Source of the DNA: Streptomyces sp. S.PB5
Lineage (GTDB): Bacteria > Actinomycetota > Actinomycetes > Streptomycetales > Streptomycetaceae
Assembly (NCBI RefSeq): GCF_030403745.1
Contig: NZ_JAQMWP010000014.1
Coordinates: 186,001 to 250,000, forward strand
Direction: 5' to 3'
DNA length: 64,000 nt
Shown here: positions 45,778 through 54,645 of the stretch, piece by piece
Layout: every line of letters begins with the position of its first letter
Numbering within the stretch: the stretch's first letter is position 1
Program-made: the position numbers and the translations under genes
Notes under the pieces: generated by a model
What the model was told of the DNA's origin: nothing
Databases searched by the model: none
Seen by the model: only the letters and a program-made list of their open reading frames with translations

Positions 45778-46854
45778 ATGGCCGAGCTCATGACAGAGGC
45801 GACACAGCAGACCGCCGGGGCGGCTCCGATCGACGGGCACGAGGCGACGGTGATCCTGGAGCGGGCCCGGGCGTCGGTCGACCCCGTGCTCCGGGCGGCG
45901 ATCGACTCGCTGCCCGGGTCCATGCGCCGGATCGCGCTCTACCACTTCGGCTGGGAGCACGCCGACGGCACACCGGCGGCGGGCAACGCGGGCAAGGCCA
46001 TACGCCCCGCGCTCGTCCTGACCGCGGCCGCCGCCCTGGGGGGAGCGGAGGCGCGGACGGCGGCGGTGCGGGCGGCCGCGGCGGTGGAGCTCGTCCACAA
46101 CTTCACGCTCCTGCACGACGACGTGATGGACCGCGACACCACCCGACGGCACCGGCCCACCGCGTGGACGGTGTTCGGCGACAGCGACGCGATCCTCGCC
46201 GGGGACGCGCTCCAGGCGCTGGCCCTCGGGCTGCTCGCCGAGGATCCGCATCCCGCGGCCGGGCGGGCCGCCGCCCGGGTCGCGGCCTGTGTCGTCGAGC
46301 TCTGCGAGGGACAGCACACGGACACCGCGATGGAGAAGCAGAGCCCCGACGAGGTCACTCTCGACGAGGTGCTCGCCATGGCCGAGGCCAAGACGGGCGC
46401 GCTGCTCGGGTGCGCGTGTGCGCTGGGTGCGCTGTACGCGGGTGTGTCGGAGGACGACGTCGAGGCGATGGACGCGTTCGGCCGGGAGGCCGGGCTCGCC
46501 TTCCAGCTCATCGACGACGTGATCGGCATATGGGGCGACCCACGGCACACCGGCAAACCGGCCGGGGCCGACCTCGCCGTCCGCAAGAAGTCCCTGCCGG
46601 TGGTCGCGGCGCTGGCCTCCGGCACCCCGGCGGCACAGGAGTTGGCGGCGCTGTACGCGGCTCCTTACGCACCAGAGGACCTGGACCGTACGGCGCTCGC
46701 CGTCGAGCGGGCCGGCGGGCGGGACTGGGCGCAGGCCGAGGCGGCCGACCGGATGGCCCGTGCGATGCGGGAGCTGTTCCGCGCGGTGCCCGAGCCCGAG
46801 GCGGCGGGAGGACTGCTGGCGCTGGCGGAGTTCGTGACGCGGCGGAGTGGTTGA
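45778..46854 (+). CDS. Polyprenyl diphosphate synthase, probable encapsulin cargo
   Basis: The 358-residue trans-isoprenyl diphosphate synthase has GKAIRP (72-77), the first Asp-rich motif DDVMD (114-118) and the second DDVIGIWGD (246-254). Phe109, five residues before the first motif, would limit chain length, suggesting C15-C20 products, by inference. The first 22 residues (MAELMTEATQQTAGAAPIDG) look disordered and could act as the cargo-loading extension. AGGGG precedes the ATG. It follows the encapsulin in the same direction and ends at two strong terminators, so the pair forms one unit. Confidence 0.9.
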   Translation: MAELMTEATQQTAGAAPIDGHEATVILERARASVDPVLRAAIDSLPGSMRRIALYHFGWEHADGTPAAGNAGKAIRPALVLTAAAALGGAEARTAAVRAAAAVELVHNFTLLHDDVMDRDTTRRHRPTAWTVFGDSDAILAGDALQALALGLLAEDPHPAAGRAAARVAACVVELCEGQHTDTAMEKQSPDEVTLDEVLAMAEAKTGALLGCACALGALYAGVSEDDVEAMDAFGREAGLAFQLIDDVIGIWGDPRHTGKPAGADLAVRKKSLPVVAALASGTPAAQELAALYAAPYAPEDLDRTALAVERAGGRDWAQAEAADRMARAMRELFRAVPEPEAAGGLLALAEFVTRRSG

Positions 46855-46929
46855 GCGCTGGGACATCAGAAGGCCGTACTGCTTCATGGACGGTTCTGCT
46901 CCATGGGCACGGTCGACCCGGACCCCGGG

Positions 46930-46974
46930 ACCCCCTGGGCCGTGCGGCTCCTGACTCCGCACGGCCCGGGGGTT
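46930..46974 (+). terminator. First terminator after the encapsulin operon
   Basis: ACCCCCTGGGCCGTGCGG (46930-46947) pairs with CCGCACGGCCCGGGGGTT (46957-46974) with one mismatch; 9-base loop. Confidence 0.8.
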
Positions 46975-46980
46975 CCGGCC

Positions 46981-47029
46981 AGGCGGGTCCCGCACATCCC
47001 CACGGCGTGCGGGGCCCGCCTTCGTTTTT
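46981..47029 (+). terminator. Second, T-tailed terminator
   Basis: AGGCGGG-TC-CCGCAC (46981-46995) pairs with GTGCGG-GG-CCCGCCT (from 47007), followed by TCGTTTTT on the plus strand. It is one of the few hairpins in the window with a real T tract. Confidence 0.85.
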
Positions 47030-47134
47030 CGATTTCGCCTTCTTTTGCATCGACCCCGCTTCTTGGTCCGCGGCCGCCCGGATACCCTCAACGTCCGTAT
47101 GATCAAGGCAAGTTGACGCGAGGGGCGGCGGAGC

Positions 47135-47746
47135 ATGGGCGTGGCGATCCGGACGGCGGGCGAAAGTGATCGCGAGCTGGTCGTCGGGCTGTTGGACGCG
47201 GCGTTCCAGGACGACCCGGTCAGCCGCTGGGTGTTCCCGGGGGACGAGTACCGCCGTACGACCCACCACCGCCTCATGGCCGCGTTCACCGACATCGTGC
47301 TGGACGAGGGGCGTATCGACGTCACCGAGGACGGGACGGCGTGCGCGCTGTGGCTGCCGATGCCCGAGGGCGACGGGCATGGCGCGGACGGCGAGGAGGG
47401 CGGCGACAGTTATGCCGAGCTGCGGGAGGTCGTCGACCCGGAGAACGAGCGCGTGGAGTTGATCGGGCGGCTCACCGGGGAGATCCATCCCACGGACCGT
47501 GCCCACGAGTACCTCTGGATGATCGGCGTGGTCCCGGGCCGCCAGGGTGAGGGGTTGGGCACCGCCCTCATCACCTCGGTCCTAGACCGGTGTGACCGTG
47601 AGGGGCTGTCGGCCTATCTGGAAGCGAGCAGTGCGCGCAGTCGTGGCCTGTACGAACGCCTCGGGTTCGTTGCCGCGGGTCCTGTCCTGGAACTTCCGGA
47701 CGGTCCTCGGATGTGGCCGATGTGGCGCGAGCCGCGGGGGATGTAG
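47135..47746 (+). CDS. GNAT-family N-acetyltransferase
   Basis: This 203-residue protein has the acetyl-CoA motif YLWMIGVVPGRQGEGLGTAL (about 126-145) and the terminal GLYERLGFVAAGP element. The N-terminal half (GLLDAAFQDDPVSRWVFP) is typical of Streptomyces GNATs of unknown substrate. It stands alone between the encapsulin terminators and a convergent TetR gene. Confidence 0.87.
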   Translation: MGVAIRTAGESDRELVVGLLDAAFQDDPVSRWVFPGDEYRRTTHHRLMAAFTDIVLDEGRIDVTEDGTACALWLPMPEGDGHGADGEEGGDSYAELREVVDPENERVELIGRLTGEIHPTDRAHEYLWMIGVVPGRQGEGLGTALITSVLDRCDREGLSAYLEASSARSRGLYERLGFVAAGPVLELPDGPRMWPMWREPRGM

Positions 47747-47830
47747 CTCGCGCCCGGGGACACCCCCAGACGGGCTGCGATTGCCTGGACCGGAGCTGAA
47801 GGGCCCCGCACCTCGGGGATGGAGACGGCA

Positions 47831-48421
47831 CTACCCCTCCGGCACCACCGTCCCCACCACCCGCTCCACCAGCCCCTCCGGCACCCCGACCCCCGGCAGC
47901 ACCCCCTCCAGCACCCCCGGCAGAGTCAGGTGCTCCAGGATCAGGCCGAGTATCGCCAGGTACAGCACCACGACCGTCTCGTCACCGCCCGGCAGCCCCG
48001 CCTCCCTGTGGAAGTCCATGCCGTACTCCAGGTCTCCGCGGACCGACTTGGTGAAGGAGGCGCGGAGTTCGGGGCGGCGGGTGGCCTCCAGGCGCATTTC
48101 CAGGAGGGCGAGATAGCCGGTGCGGTCGGTGGTCGCCCGGGTCATGAGGTCGTGCATGAAGGCCGTGACCAGGGCTCGGTCCTTCGGTCTCGTCATCAGT
48201 TCGGCGAGCTTCGACGGGTCGGGTGCCAGGCGGACGTGCAGACGGGCGTCGATCTGGCGGAGCAGGTCGTCGCGCCCGGTGAAGTAGTTGGACGCGGTCC
48301 CGACGGGCACCCCGGCCTCCGCGTCCACCGCGCGGAACGTCAGCCCCCGCGCCCCCTCCCTCGCGAGCACCTCGACCCCGGCGTCGACCAGCGCCGCGCG
48401 CCGCTCCGGATTGACCGCCAT
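47831..48421 (-). CDS. TetR-family transcriptional regulator
   Basis: A 196-residue regulator with helix-turn-helix at about 5-50 (ALVDAGVEVLAREGARGLTF ... GVPVGTASNYFTGRDDLL) and a helical ligand domain. It is divergent from a DHFR-like reductase; repeated CACTAC elements in the spacer probably serve as its operator. Ligand unknown. Confidence 0.87.
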   Translation of the reverse strand: MAVNPERRAALVDAGVEVLAREGARGLTFRAVDAEAGVPVGTASNYFTGRDDLLRQIDARLHVRLAPDPSKLAELMTRPKDRALVTAFMHDLMTRATTDRTGYLALLEMRLEATRRPELRASFTKSVRGDLEYGMDFHREAGLPGGDETVVVLYLAILGLILEHLTLPGVLEGVLPGVGVPEGLVERVVGTVVPEG

Positions 48422-48470
48422 ACGGAATCCCCTCTCCTACTTGCATCCGGTCCCGAGAATAGGCTTGCAA

Positions 48471-48508
48471 CCACTACAAGTGAAGCACTACAACTGAAGC
48501 ACTACGAG
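48471..48508. promoter_or_regulatory. Direct repeats between TetR and reductase genes
   Basis: CACTAC recurs at a 14-bp period; TGAAGCACTAC is repeated exactly at 48481-48491 and 48495-48505, with a partial copy before. Candidate operator for the divergent TetR. A second pair, GCAACACCCGCC/GCAACACCCACC, follows near 48545-48572. Confidence 0.5.
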
Positions 48509-48588
48509 CGGAGTGGTTAAAGCGGCAGGGATTCACCCGCCGACGCAACACCCGCCGAAGCAACACCCACCGACGAAAAGAGACCGGC

Positions 48589-49173
48589 TTGCGAAAGCTC
48601 ACCTACTTCATCGCCTGCTCCATCGACGGCTTCATCGGGGACGAGAGCGGCGACGCGGCGTTCATGTACCCCTTCGTCGACGAGGAGTTCTTCGCGTTCC
48701 TCAAGGCGGAGTACCCGGAGACCATGGCCGCCCACGGCCGCCGCGCCCTCGGGATCCACGACCTGGAGAACAAGAGGTTCGACACCGTCATCCAGGGCCG
48801 CGGCAGCTACGACGTGGGGCTGAAGGAGGGCCACACCAGCCCGTACGGCCATCTCCGCGAGTACGTCGCCTCCCGCACCCTCACCGAGTCACCCGATCCG
48901 AACGTCGAGATCATCGGCGACGACCTGGTCGGCAAGGTCCGCGAACTCAAGGCCGAGGACGGCGCGTTGGGGATCTACCTGTGCGGTGGCTCCAAGATCG
49001 CGGGTGAACTGTGCGACGAGATCGACGAACTCGTCATCAAGACCTACCCGGTCGTCATCGGCACCGGCATGCCGATGTTCGGATCCGGCTTCTCGATCAC
49101 CGAGTTCGAGCTCGACGACGTCCGGGTCTTCAAGAACGGCGTATTCGTCCGCACGTACAGCAGGAAGCGCTGA
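48589..49173 (+). CDS. Dihydrofolate reductase-like (RibD C-terminal) protein
   Basis: The 194-residue protein begins LRKLTYFIACSIDGFIGDESG, the start of the RibD-C/DHFR-like fold, and contains IYLCGGSKIAGEL (nucleotide-binding glycine segment). The start is TTG 48589, the only in-frame start that preserves the first strand; its ribosome site is weak. Relatives bind NADPH but their substrates are mostly unknown. It is likely controlled by the divergent TetR repressor. Confidence 0.85.
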   Translation: MRKLTYFIACSIDGFIGDESGDAAFMYPFVDEEFFAFLKAEYPETMAAHGRRALGIHDLENKRFDTVIQGRGSYDVGLKEGHTSPYGHLREYVASRTLTESPDPNVEIIGDDLVGKVRELKAEDGALGIYLCGGSKIAGELCDEIDELVIKTYPVVIGTGMPMFGSGFSITEFELDDVRVFKNGVFVRTYSRKR

Positions 49174-49199
49174 CGCGCCTGCCGCCCTACTCTGAAGGC

Positions 49200-49409
49200 A
49201 TGGACAGCGAAGAACACAACTGTCCCGTGTGTGGGCAGTCCGTCGAGACGGTCGTCAAGCGTCACAAGACGCTGGGTGCATGGGTCCCGCTCTGGGTCGC
49301 CGGACCCTGCCGGAACCCGGAGTGCGAGGCCTACGTCGAGGAGGGCACCGGGCCGGAGGACGAGCGGGCCAGGAAGACCGGCAGGAAGTCCGCCGCGAAG
49401 AAGTCCTGA
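49200..49409 (+). CDS. Small zinc-ribbon-like protein
   Basis: ATG 49200 gives 69 residues with CPVCGQ near the start and CRNPEC about 30 residues later, a four-cysteine pattern fitting one zinc ribbon, then an acidic segment and a Lys-rich tail (RKTGRKSAAKKS). The reductase gene ends 26 bp upstream. Function unknown; nucleic-acid or protein binding is possible. Confidence 0.7.
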   Translation: MDSEEHNCPVCGQSVETVVKRHKTLGAWVPLWVAGPCRNPECEAYVEEGTGPEDERARKTGRKSAAKKS

Positions 49410-49524
49410 AAAAGATCCTGAACCCCAAAAAAGATTCTGAACCCTGTCGAGAACCCGGGCCCGGCTCCGACGTCCCCTGTGAGAGCCGCCCGTCAGGGGC
49501 GGCCGGAGACGAAGGAGCTCAGTC

Positions 49525-49944
49525 ATGAAGTACCTGGTCATGGTGCAGGGAACCCAGGCCGACTACGAGGCCATGCGGGGCAAGACCTCCGAGCACTCCC
49601 CGGCCTCGTGGAACGAGCAGGACATCCAGACGATGTTCGACTGGATGGGAGCGATCAACAACGACCTGGCCGAGAGCGGCGAACTGGTCGACGTCCAGGG
49701 CCTCGCCGAGCCCGCGCAGGCCCGGCACGTCAGCCTCGACGCCGACGGCAAGGCCGTGATCACCGACGGCCCGTACAGCGAGACCAAGGAGCTGCTGGCC
49801 GGCTACTGGGTCCTGGACTGCGCGAGCCTGGAGCGGGTCACGGAGATCGCCGAACGCGTCGCCCGCTGCCCGCAGCCCGCGGGCGCCCCCGACCACCCCG
49901 TGGTGATCCGCCCCATCCCCGACGGCGTCGGAGACCTCCTCTGA
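49525..49944 (+). CDS. YCII/DGPF-domain protein
   Basis: The 139-residue protein carries the DGPF-type motif (ITDGPYSETKELLAGYWVLD, about 74-93) of the YCII-related superfamily. Such genes are constantly paired with ECF sigma factors of the ECF42 group, as here (5 bp to the next start). Biochemical role is unknown; the fold resembles small ferredoxin-like enzymes. It starts at ATG 49525 after GGAGCTC. Confidence 0.9.
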   Translation: MKYLVMVQGTQADYEAMRGKTSEHSPASWNEQDIQTMFDWMGAINNDLAESGELVDVQGLAEPAQARHVSLDADGKAVITDGPYSETKELLAGYWVLDCASLERVTEIAERVARCPQPAGAPDHPVVIRPIPDGVGDLL

Positions 49945-49949
49945 GCCCC

Positions 49950-51155
49950 GTGCGACGGACGACCCCGACCGAGGACCTGCTGCGCCTGCACGCGCCGCAG
50001 GTCCTCGGCGCGCTGGTCAGACGGTACGGCCACTTCGGCACCGCCGAGGACGCCGTACAGGAGGCGCTGCTCGCCGCGGCCGGGCAGTGGTCCGAGACCG
50101 GGGTCCCGGACAATCCGCGCGGCTGGCTGATCAAGGTGGCCTCGCGGAGGCTGGTGGACGCGTTGCGGGCGGAGGACGCGCGGCGGGTCCGGGAGGAACG
50201 GGCGGCGGCGCTCGACGTGCGCCTGGCACCCGGCGAGGACCGGGCGCCCCGCGAGGACGACACCCTCTCCCTGCTCTTCCTGTGCTGCCACCCCGATCTA
50301 CCGCCGCCCGCGCAGATCGCTCTCACCCTCCGCGCGGTCGGCGGTCTGACGACGGCCGAGATCGCCCGCGCGTACCTGGTGCCCGAGGCGACCATGGCCC
50401 AGCGGATCAGCCGCGCCAAGAAGAAGATCAAAGGCGTGCGCTTCGGGCGGCCCGACAACTGGGCGGCACGGCTGCCGGCCGTCCTCCACACGCTCTACCT
50501 GATCTTCAACGAGGGCTACACGGCCACCAGCGGCCCGCTGCTCCAACGCCGCGACCTCGCCGGTGAGGCGATCCGGCTGACCCGTACCGTCCACCGCCTC
50601 CTCCCCGACACCGGCGAGGTCACCGGCCTGCTCGCCCTGATGCTGCTCACCGACGCCCGCCGGGACGCCCGTACCGGCCCGCACGGCGACCTCGTCCCCC
50701 TCGACGAGCAGGACCGCGACCGCTGGGACAAGGCCGCGATCGAGGAGGGTGTCGCCCTCGTCGTCCGCGCCCTGAGCAGCGGCCCGGCGGGCCCGTACCA
50801 GCTGCGCGCCGCCATCGCCGCCGTGCACGACGAGGCACCCTCCGCCGAGGCCACCGACTGGCGGGAGATCCTCGGCCTCTACGACCTCCTCGTCCGGCTC
50901 GTCCCCGGACCGGTCGAACGCCTCAACCGCGCGGTCGCCGTCGCCATGGTCCACGGCCCGGAGGCGGGCCTCGCCGAAGTGGACGCCCTGGAGGGCGAAC
51001 TGGGGCACCGCCGGGACGCCGTACGCGGTCATCTGCTGGAGCGGGCCGGGGCGAACGACGAGGCCCGCGCCGCCTACGAGTCGGCCGCCGCACAGACCCT
51101 GAGCCTGCCCGAGCAGCGCTATCTGCACGGGCGCGCGGCACGGCTCAGGGCTTAA
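49950..51155 (+). CDS. ECF sigma factor, ECF42-like, with long C-terminal domain
   Basis: GTG 49950 gives 401 residues. Regions 2 (FGTAEDAVQEALLAA ... NPRGWLIKVASRRLVD) and 4 (GLTTAEIARAYLVPEATMAQRISRAKKKI) occupy the first 180 residues. The remaining 220 are a helical TPR-like extension (LYLIFNEGY ... RLNRAVAVAMVHGPEAGL) found in ECF42. No anti-sigma factor is nearby; in this group the C-terminal extension and the DGPF partner are thought to provide control. Coupled to the upstream DGPF gene. Confidence 0.9.
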   Translation: MRRTTPTEDLLRLHAPQVLGALVRRYGHFGTAEDAVQEALLAAAGQWSETGVPDNPRGWLIKVASRRLVDALRAEDARRVREERAAALDVRLAPGEDRAPREDDTLSLLFLCCHPDLPPPAQIALTLRAVGGLTTAEIARAYLVPEATMAQRISRAKKKIKGVRFGRPDNWAARLPAVLHTLYLIFNEGYTATSGPLLQRRDLAGEAIRLTRTVHRLLPDTGEVTGLLALMLLTDARRDARTGPHGDLVPLDEQDRDRWDKAAIEEGVALVVRALSSGPAGPYQLRAAIAAVHDEAPSAEATDWREILGLYDLLVRLVPGPVERLNRAVAVAMVHGPEAGLAEVDALEGELGHRRDAVRGHLLERAGANDEARAAYESAAAQTLSLPEQRYLHGRAARLRA

Positions 51156-51164
51156 CGTGACCTC

Positions 51165-51491
51165 ATGTCCACGCCGATCCTGCACATCACCGAACGCTCC
51201 CTCTGGGAAGAGGCCCGCACCCGCGGCACATACGAACGCTCGACCCGCGGCAGGACCCTCCAGCAGGAGGGCTTCATCCACTGCTCCACCCGCGCCCAGC
51301 TCCCCAAGGTCGCTGACTTCCTCTACGGCTCCTACGACGGTCCCGACCAGCTGGTGGTCCTGGTCATCGACCCGGCGCTGCTCGGCGTACCGCTGAAGTA
51401 CGAGGCTCCCGAGCCCGGTGCGGAGGAGTTCCCGCACATCTACGGGCCGATTCCGGTGGAGGCCGTGGTCGCGGTGGAACCCTGGGCGTGA
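51165..51491 (+). CDS. DUF952 family protein
   Basis: The 108-residue protein has the DUF952 hallmarks ILHITERSLWEEA near the start, GFIHCSTRAQL, and FPHIYGPIPVEAV at the end. The family resembles glutathione-S-transferase-unrelated small alpha/beta proteins of unknown activity. It starts 9 bp after the sigma gene, and its last 52 bases overlap the convergent VOC gene. Confidence 0.88.
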   Translation: MSTPILHITERSLWEEARTRGTYERSTRGRTLQQEGFIHCSTRAQLPKVADFLYGSYDGPDQLVVLVIDPALLGVPLKYEAPEPGAEEFPHIYGPIPVEAVVAVEPWA

Positions 51492-52228
51492 CGTGCCGGC
51501 AGGCCGCCCGTCTCCGGGTCCCTGCCGGTCAGGCAGTACGTGCCGCCGGCCGGGTCCCGCATCACCGTCCAGCGGGCGCCGCGGGAGACCGTCTCCGCGC
51601 CCAGCGCCTCGTGCCGTACCCGGCTCGCCTCGATGTCGGCGCAGGCCAGGTCGAGATGGGCCGAGGCGGGCCGTTCCTCGCCGAGTCGCTGCAGGAGGAT
51701 GCGGACCGGTAGACCGGGCGGCGGTACGACGCGGTGGAACTCGGGGAACGAGGTGGAACCGGACTCCCAGTCGGGCAACAGGGCCGTCCAGAAGGCGACT
51801 TCGGCGTCGTGGGCCGACGGTGCGAGGTCGATGCAGACCTGGTCGAGGCGGGAGCCGTGGACGACGGGCGGGCGGACCGACTCGTCGTACCAGGGGACCG
51901 CGCAGAACAGCTGCCCGGCGGGGGAGCGCAGTACGGCCAACGTCCCCTCGTCCGCGACCACTTGAGCCCCCAGCCGCACCGCCGTCCCCGCGAACTCCCG
52001 TACGTCGTCCACCGCGAAGTCGAGATGCGCCCCGCCCGGCCCCGAGGTCACGCCCTGGATCTTCACGCAGGCGTCGGCCCCGCCGGACGGCAGGAGCGTC
52101 GCGAACTCCTTGTGTGCGCCACGGAGTTCGGAGAGCCGGGTCTCCGTGACGGCCGTCCAGAACTCACCCGCCCGTTCGAACTGTCCGGCGGGGCGGTCGA
52201 TGAAGGCGTACGTCCAGCGGATGCTCAT
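51440..52228 (-). CDS. VOC-superfamily protein with two glyoxalase-like modules
   Basis: The 262 residues contain two VOC half-domains: the first with GAHLDFAVDDVREFAGTAVR, the second with SAHLDLACADIEASRVRHEA and RDPAGGTYCLTGRDP. VOC proteins include glyoxalase I, dioxygenases and antibiotic-binding resistance proteins; metal ligands cannot be fixed by eye. Its 3' end overlaps DUF952 by 52 bases antisense. Confidence 0.83.
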   Translation of the reverse strand: MSIRWTYAFIDRPAGQFERAGEFWTAVTETRLSELRGAHKEFATLLPSGGADACVKIQGVTSGPGGAHLDFAVDDVREFAGTAVRLGAQVVADEGTLAVLRSPAGQLFCAVPWYDESVRPPVVHGSRLDQVCIDLAPSAHDAEVAFWTALLPDWESGSTSFPEFHRVVPPPGLPVRILLQRLGEERPASAHLDLACADIEASRVRHEALGAETVSRGARWTVMRDPAGGTYCLTGRDPETGGLPARHAQGSTATTASTGIGP

Positions 52229-52243
52229 GCCGGGGATCGTAGG

Positions 52244-52654
52244 TCAGGGCGCCTGCATGAACCGCAGCATATTTCCGGCGGGGTCCCGGAAGGCGCAGTC
52301 GCGCACCCCGTACGGCATGTCCGTCGGCTCCTGGAGCACATCGGCGCCGGACTCCTGGACGCGGGCGAACAGGGCGTCGACGTCCCCGGTGGTGAAGTTG
52401 ACCCCGCGCAGCACGCCCTTGGCGAGGAGCTGCTCCATCGCCTCGCGGTCGGCGGGGGAGAGGTCGGGGTTGGCCGCGGGCGGCTCCAGGACGATCGAGA
52501 CGTCAGGCTGCAGCGGTGACCCGACGGTCGTCCACCGCATCCCCTCGTACTTGACGTCGTTGCGGATCTCCAGGCCCAGGACGTCGCAGTAGAAGGCGAT
52601 CGCCTTGTCATGGTCGTCGACGGCGATGAAACAGGTGTGGAGTTTCAGGTCCAT
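52244..52654 (-). CDS. VOC-family protein, glyoxalase/bleomycin-resistance type
   Basis: The 136-residue single VOC unit pair starts MDLKLHTCFIAVDDHDKAIA and ends VRDCAFRDPAGNMLRFMQ, the usual metal-ligand-bearing strand. It lies 15 bp upstream of the other VOC gene on the same strand, so the two may form a transcript. Substrate unknown. Confidence 0.85.
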   Translation of the reverse strand: MDLKLHTCFIAVDDHDKAIAFYCDVLGLEIRNDVKYEGMRWTTVGSPLQPDVSIVLEPPAANPDLSPADREAMEQLLAKGVLRGVNFTTGDVDALFARVQESGADVLQEPTDMPYGVRDCAFRDPAGNMLRFMQAP

Positions 52655-52681
52655 GGGACCAAGCTAAGGTCAAAACCGCCG

Positions 52682-53074
52682 TCACGTCCGTCGCGGACGC
52701 GTGTACGCCCGCACCACGCACGGCGGGATCTCCGCGCTCTCCTCGTGCGACCGGGCCCGGTACGAACTGGGTGTCTCGCCCACCAGCTCGGTGAACCGGG
52801 AGCTGAAGGAGCCCAGCGACGTACAGCCGACCTCCATGCAGACCTCGGTCACGGTGAGGTCGCCGCGGCGCAGCAGCATCTTCGCGCGCTCCACACGGCG
52901 GGTCATGAGATAGCCGTACGGGGTCTCGCCGTACGCCTCCTTGAAGCTGCGCTGGAAGTGGCCCGGGGACATCAGGGCGGTGCGCGCGAGGGCCGTCACG
53001 TCGAGCGGCTCGGTGTACTCGCGGTCCATGCGGTCACGTGCCTTGCGCAGCCTCACCAGATCCTCACGATTCAC
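52682..53074 (-). CDS. Short AraC-family regulator (DNA-binding domain only)
   Basis: GTG 53074 gives 130 residues that are essentially one AraC double helix-turn-helix (VTALARTALMSPGHFQRSFKEAYGETP ... VCMEVGCTSLGSFSSRF) with a short tail. No ligand domain is present. It lies directly upstream of the two VOC genes on the same strand and may control them. The open frame continuing upstream across the pit promoter is not coding. Confidence 0.85.
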   Translation of the reverse strand: MNREDLVRLRKARDRMDREYTEPLDVTALARTALMSPGHFQRSFKEAYGETPYGYLMTRRVERAKMLLRRGDLTVTEVCMEVGCTSLGSFSSRFTELVGETPSSYRARSHEESAEIPPCVVRAYTRPRRT

Positions 53075-53164
53075 GCCGTCAGCATCGCACGGAGGCCGGC
53101 ATTCCTGGTAAGGGCTTTGCCTCACGTTCGCATGGATGTGGCGTGCGCTTGTTTGCATTGCGGA

Positions 53165-54319
<1,155 letters not shown>

Positions 54320-54341
54320 GCCCTACTGAGGAGCAAACGTC

Positions 54342-54575
54342 ATGAGTCTCGACTGGACCGCACTCGGCCAGGTCGCCGCGGTGAGCCTCGGTGTCACCGT
54401 CGCCGTGGTCGTCGTCTTCGCCCTCGGTGTGCTGGGCCTGGCCCGCTTCGAGGGCGCCCGCGAGGAGGGCGGCGGCACGTCGGCCCTCGGCGTCACACAG
54501 GCGGGGCTGTGCTTTCTCGCGTGCGCGGGCGTGGTGGCGTACGGGATCTATCTGATCGTGCCCCAGTTCCACTGA
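54342..54575 (+). CDS. Small membrane protein downstream of pit
   Basis: The 77-residue protein has two hydrophobic spans (about 8-32 and 52-72; VGVTVAVVVVFALGVLG-type and GLCFLACAGVVAYGIYLIV). GAGGAG precedes the ATG. It regularly accompanies Streptomyces pit genes in my memory and is probably co-transcribed; role unknown. Confidence 0.8.
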   Translation: MSLDWTALGQVAAVSLGVTVAVVVVFALGVLGLARFEGAREEGGGTSALGVTQAGLCFLACAGVVAYGIYLIVPQFH

Positions 54576-54600
54576 GTCCCCGGGGCACGATCAGCGACCG

Positions 54601-54645
54601 CTACTTCAGGCACACCTGCTTGAGGCACACCTACTTGAGGTACAC
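54601..54645 (-). repeat. Three 15-bp units at the amidase stop codon
   Basis: CTACTTCAGGCACAC, CTGCTTGAGGCACAC and CTACTTGAGGTACAC follow each other. On the coding strand they read V-Y-L-K-stop, V-C-L-K-Q, V-C-L-K-stop, so the gene ends in the first of three copies of its own last codons. Confidence 0.85.
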
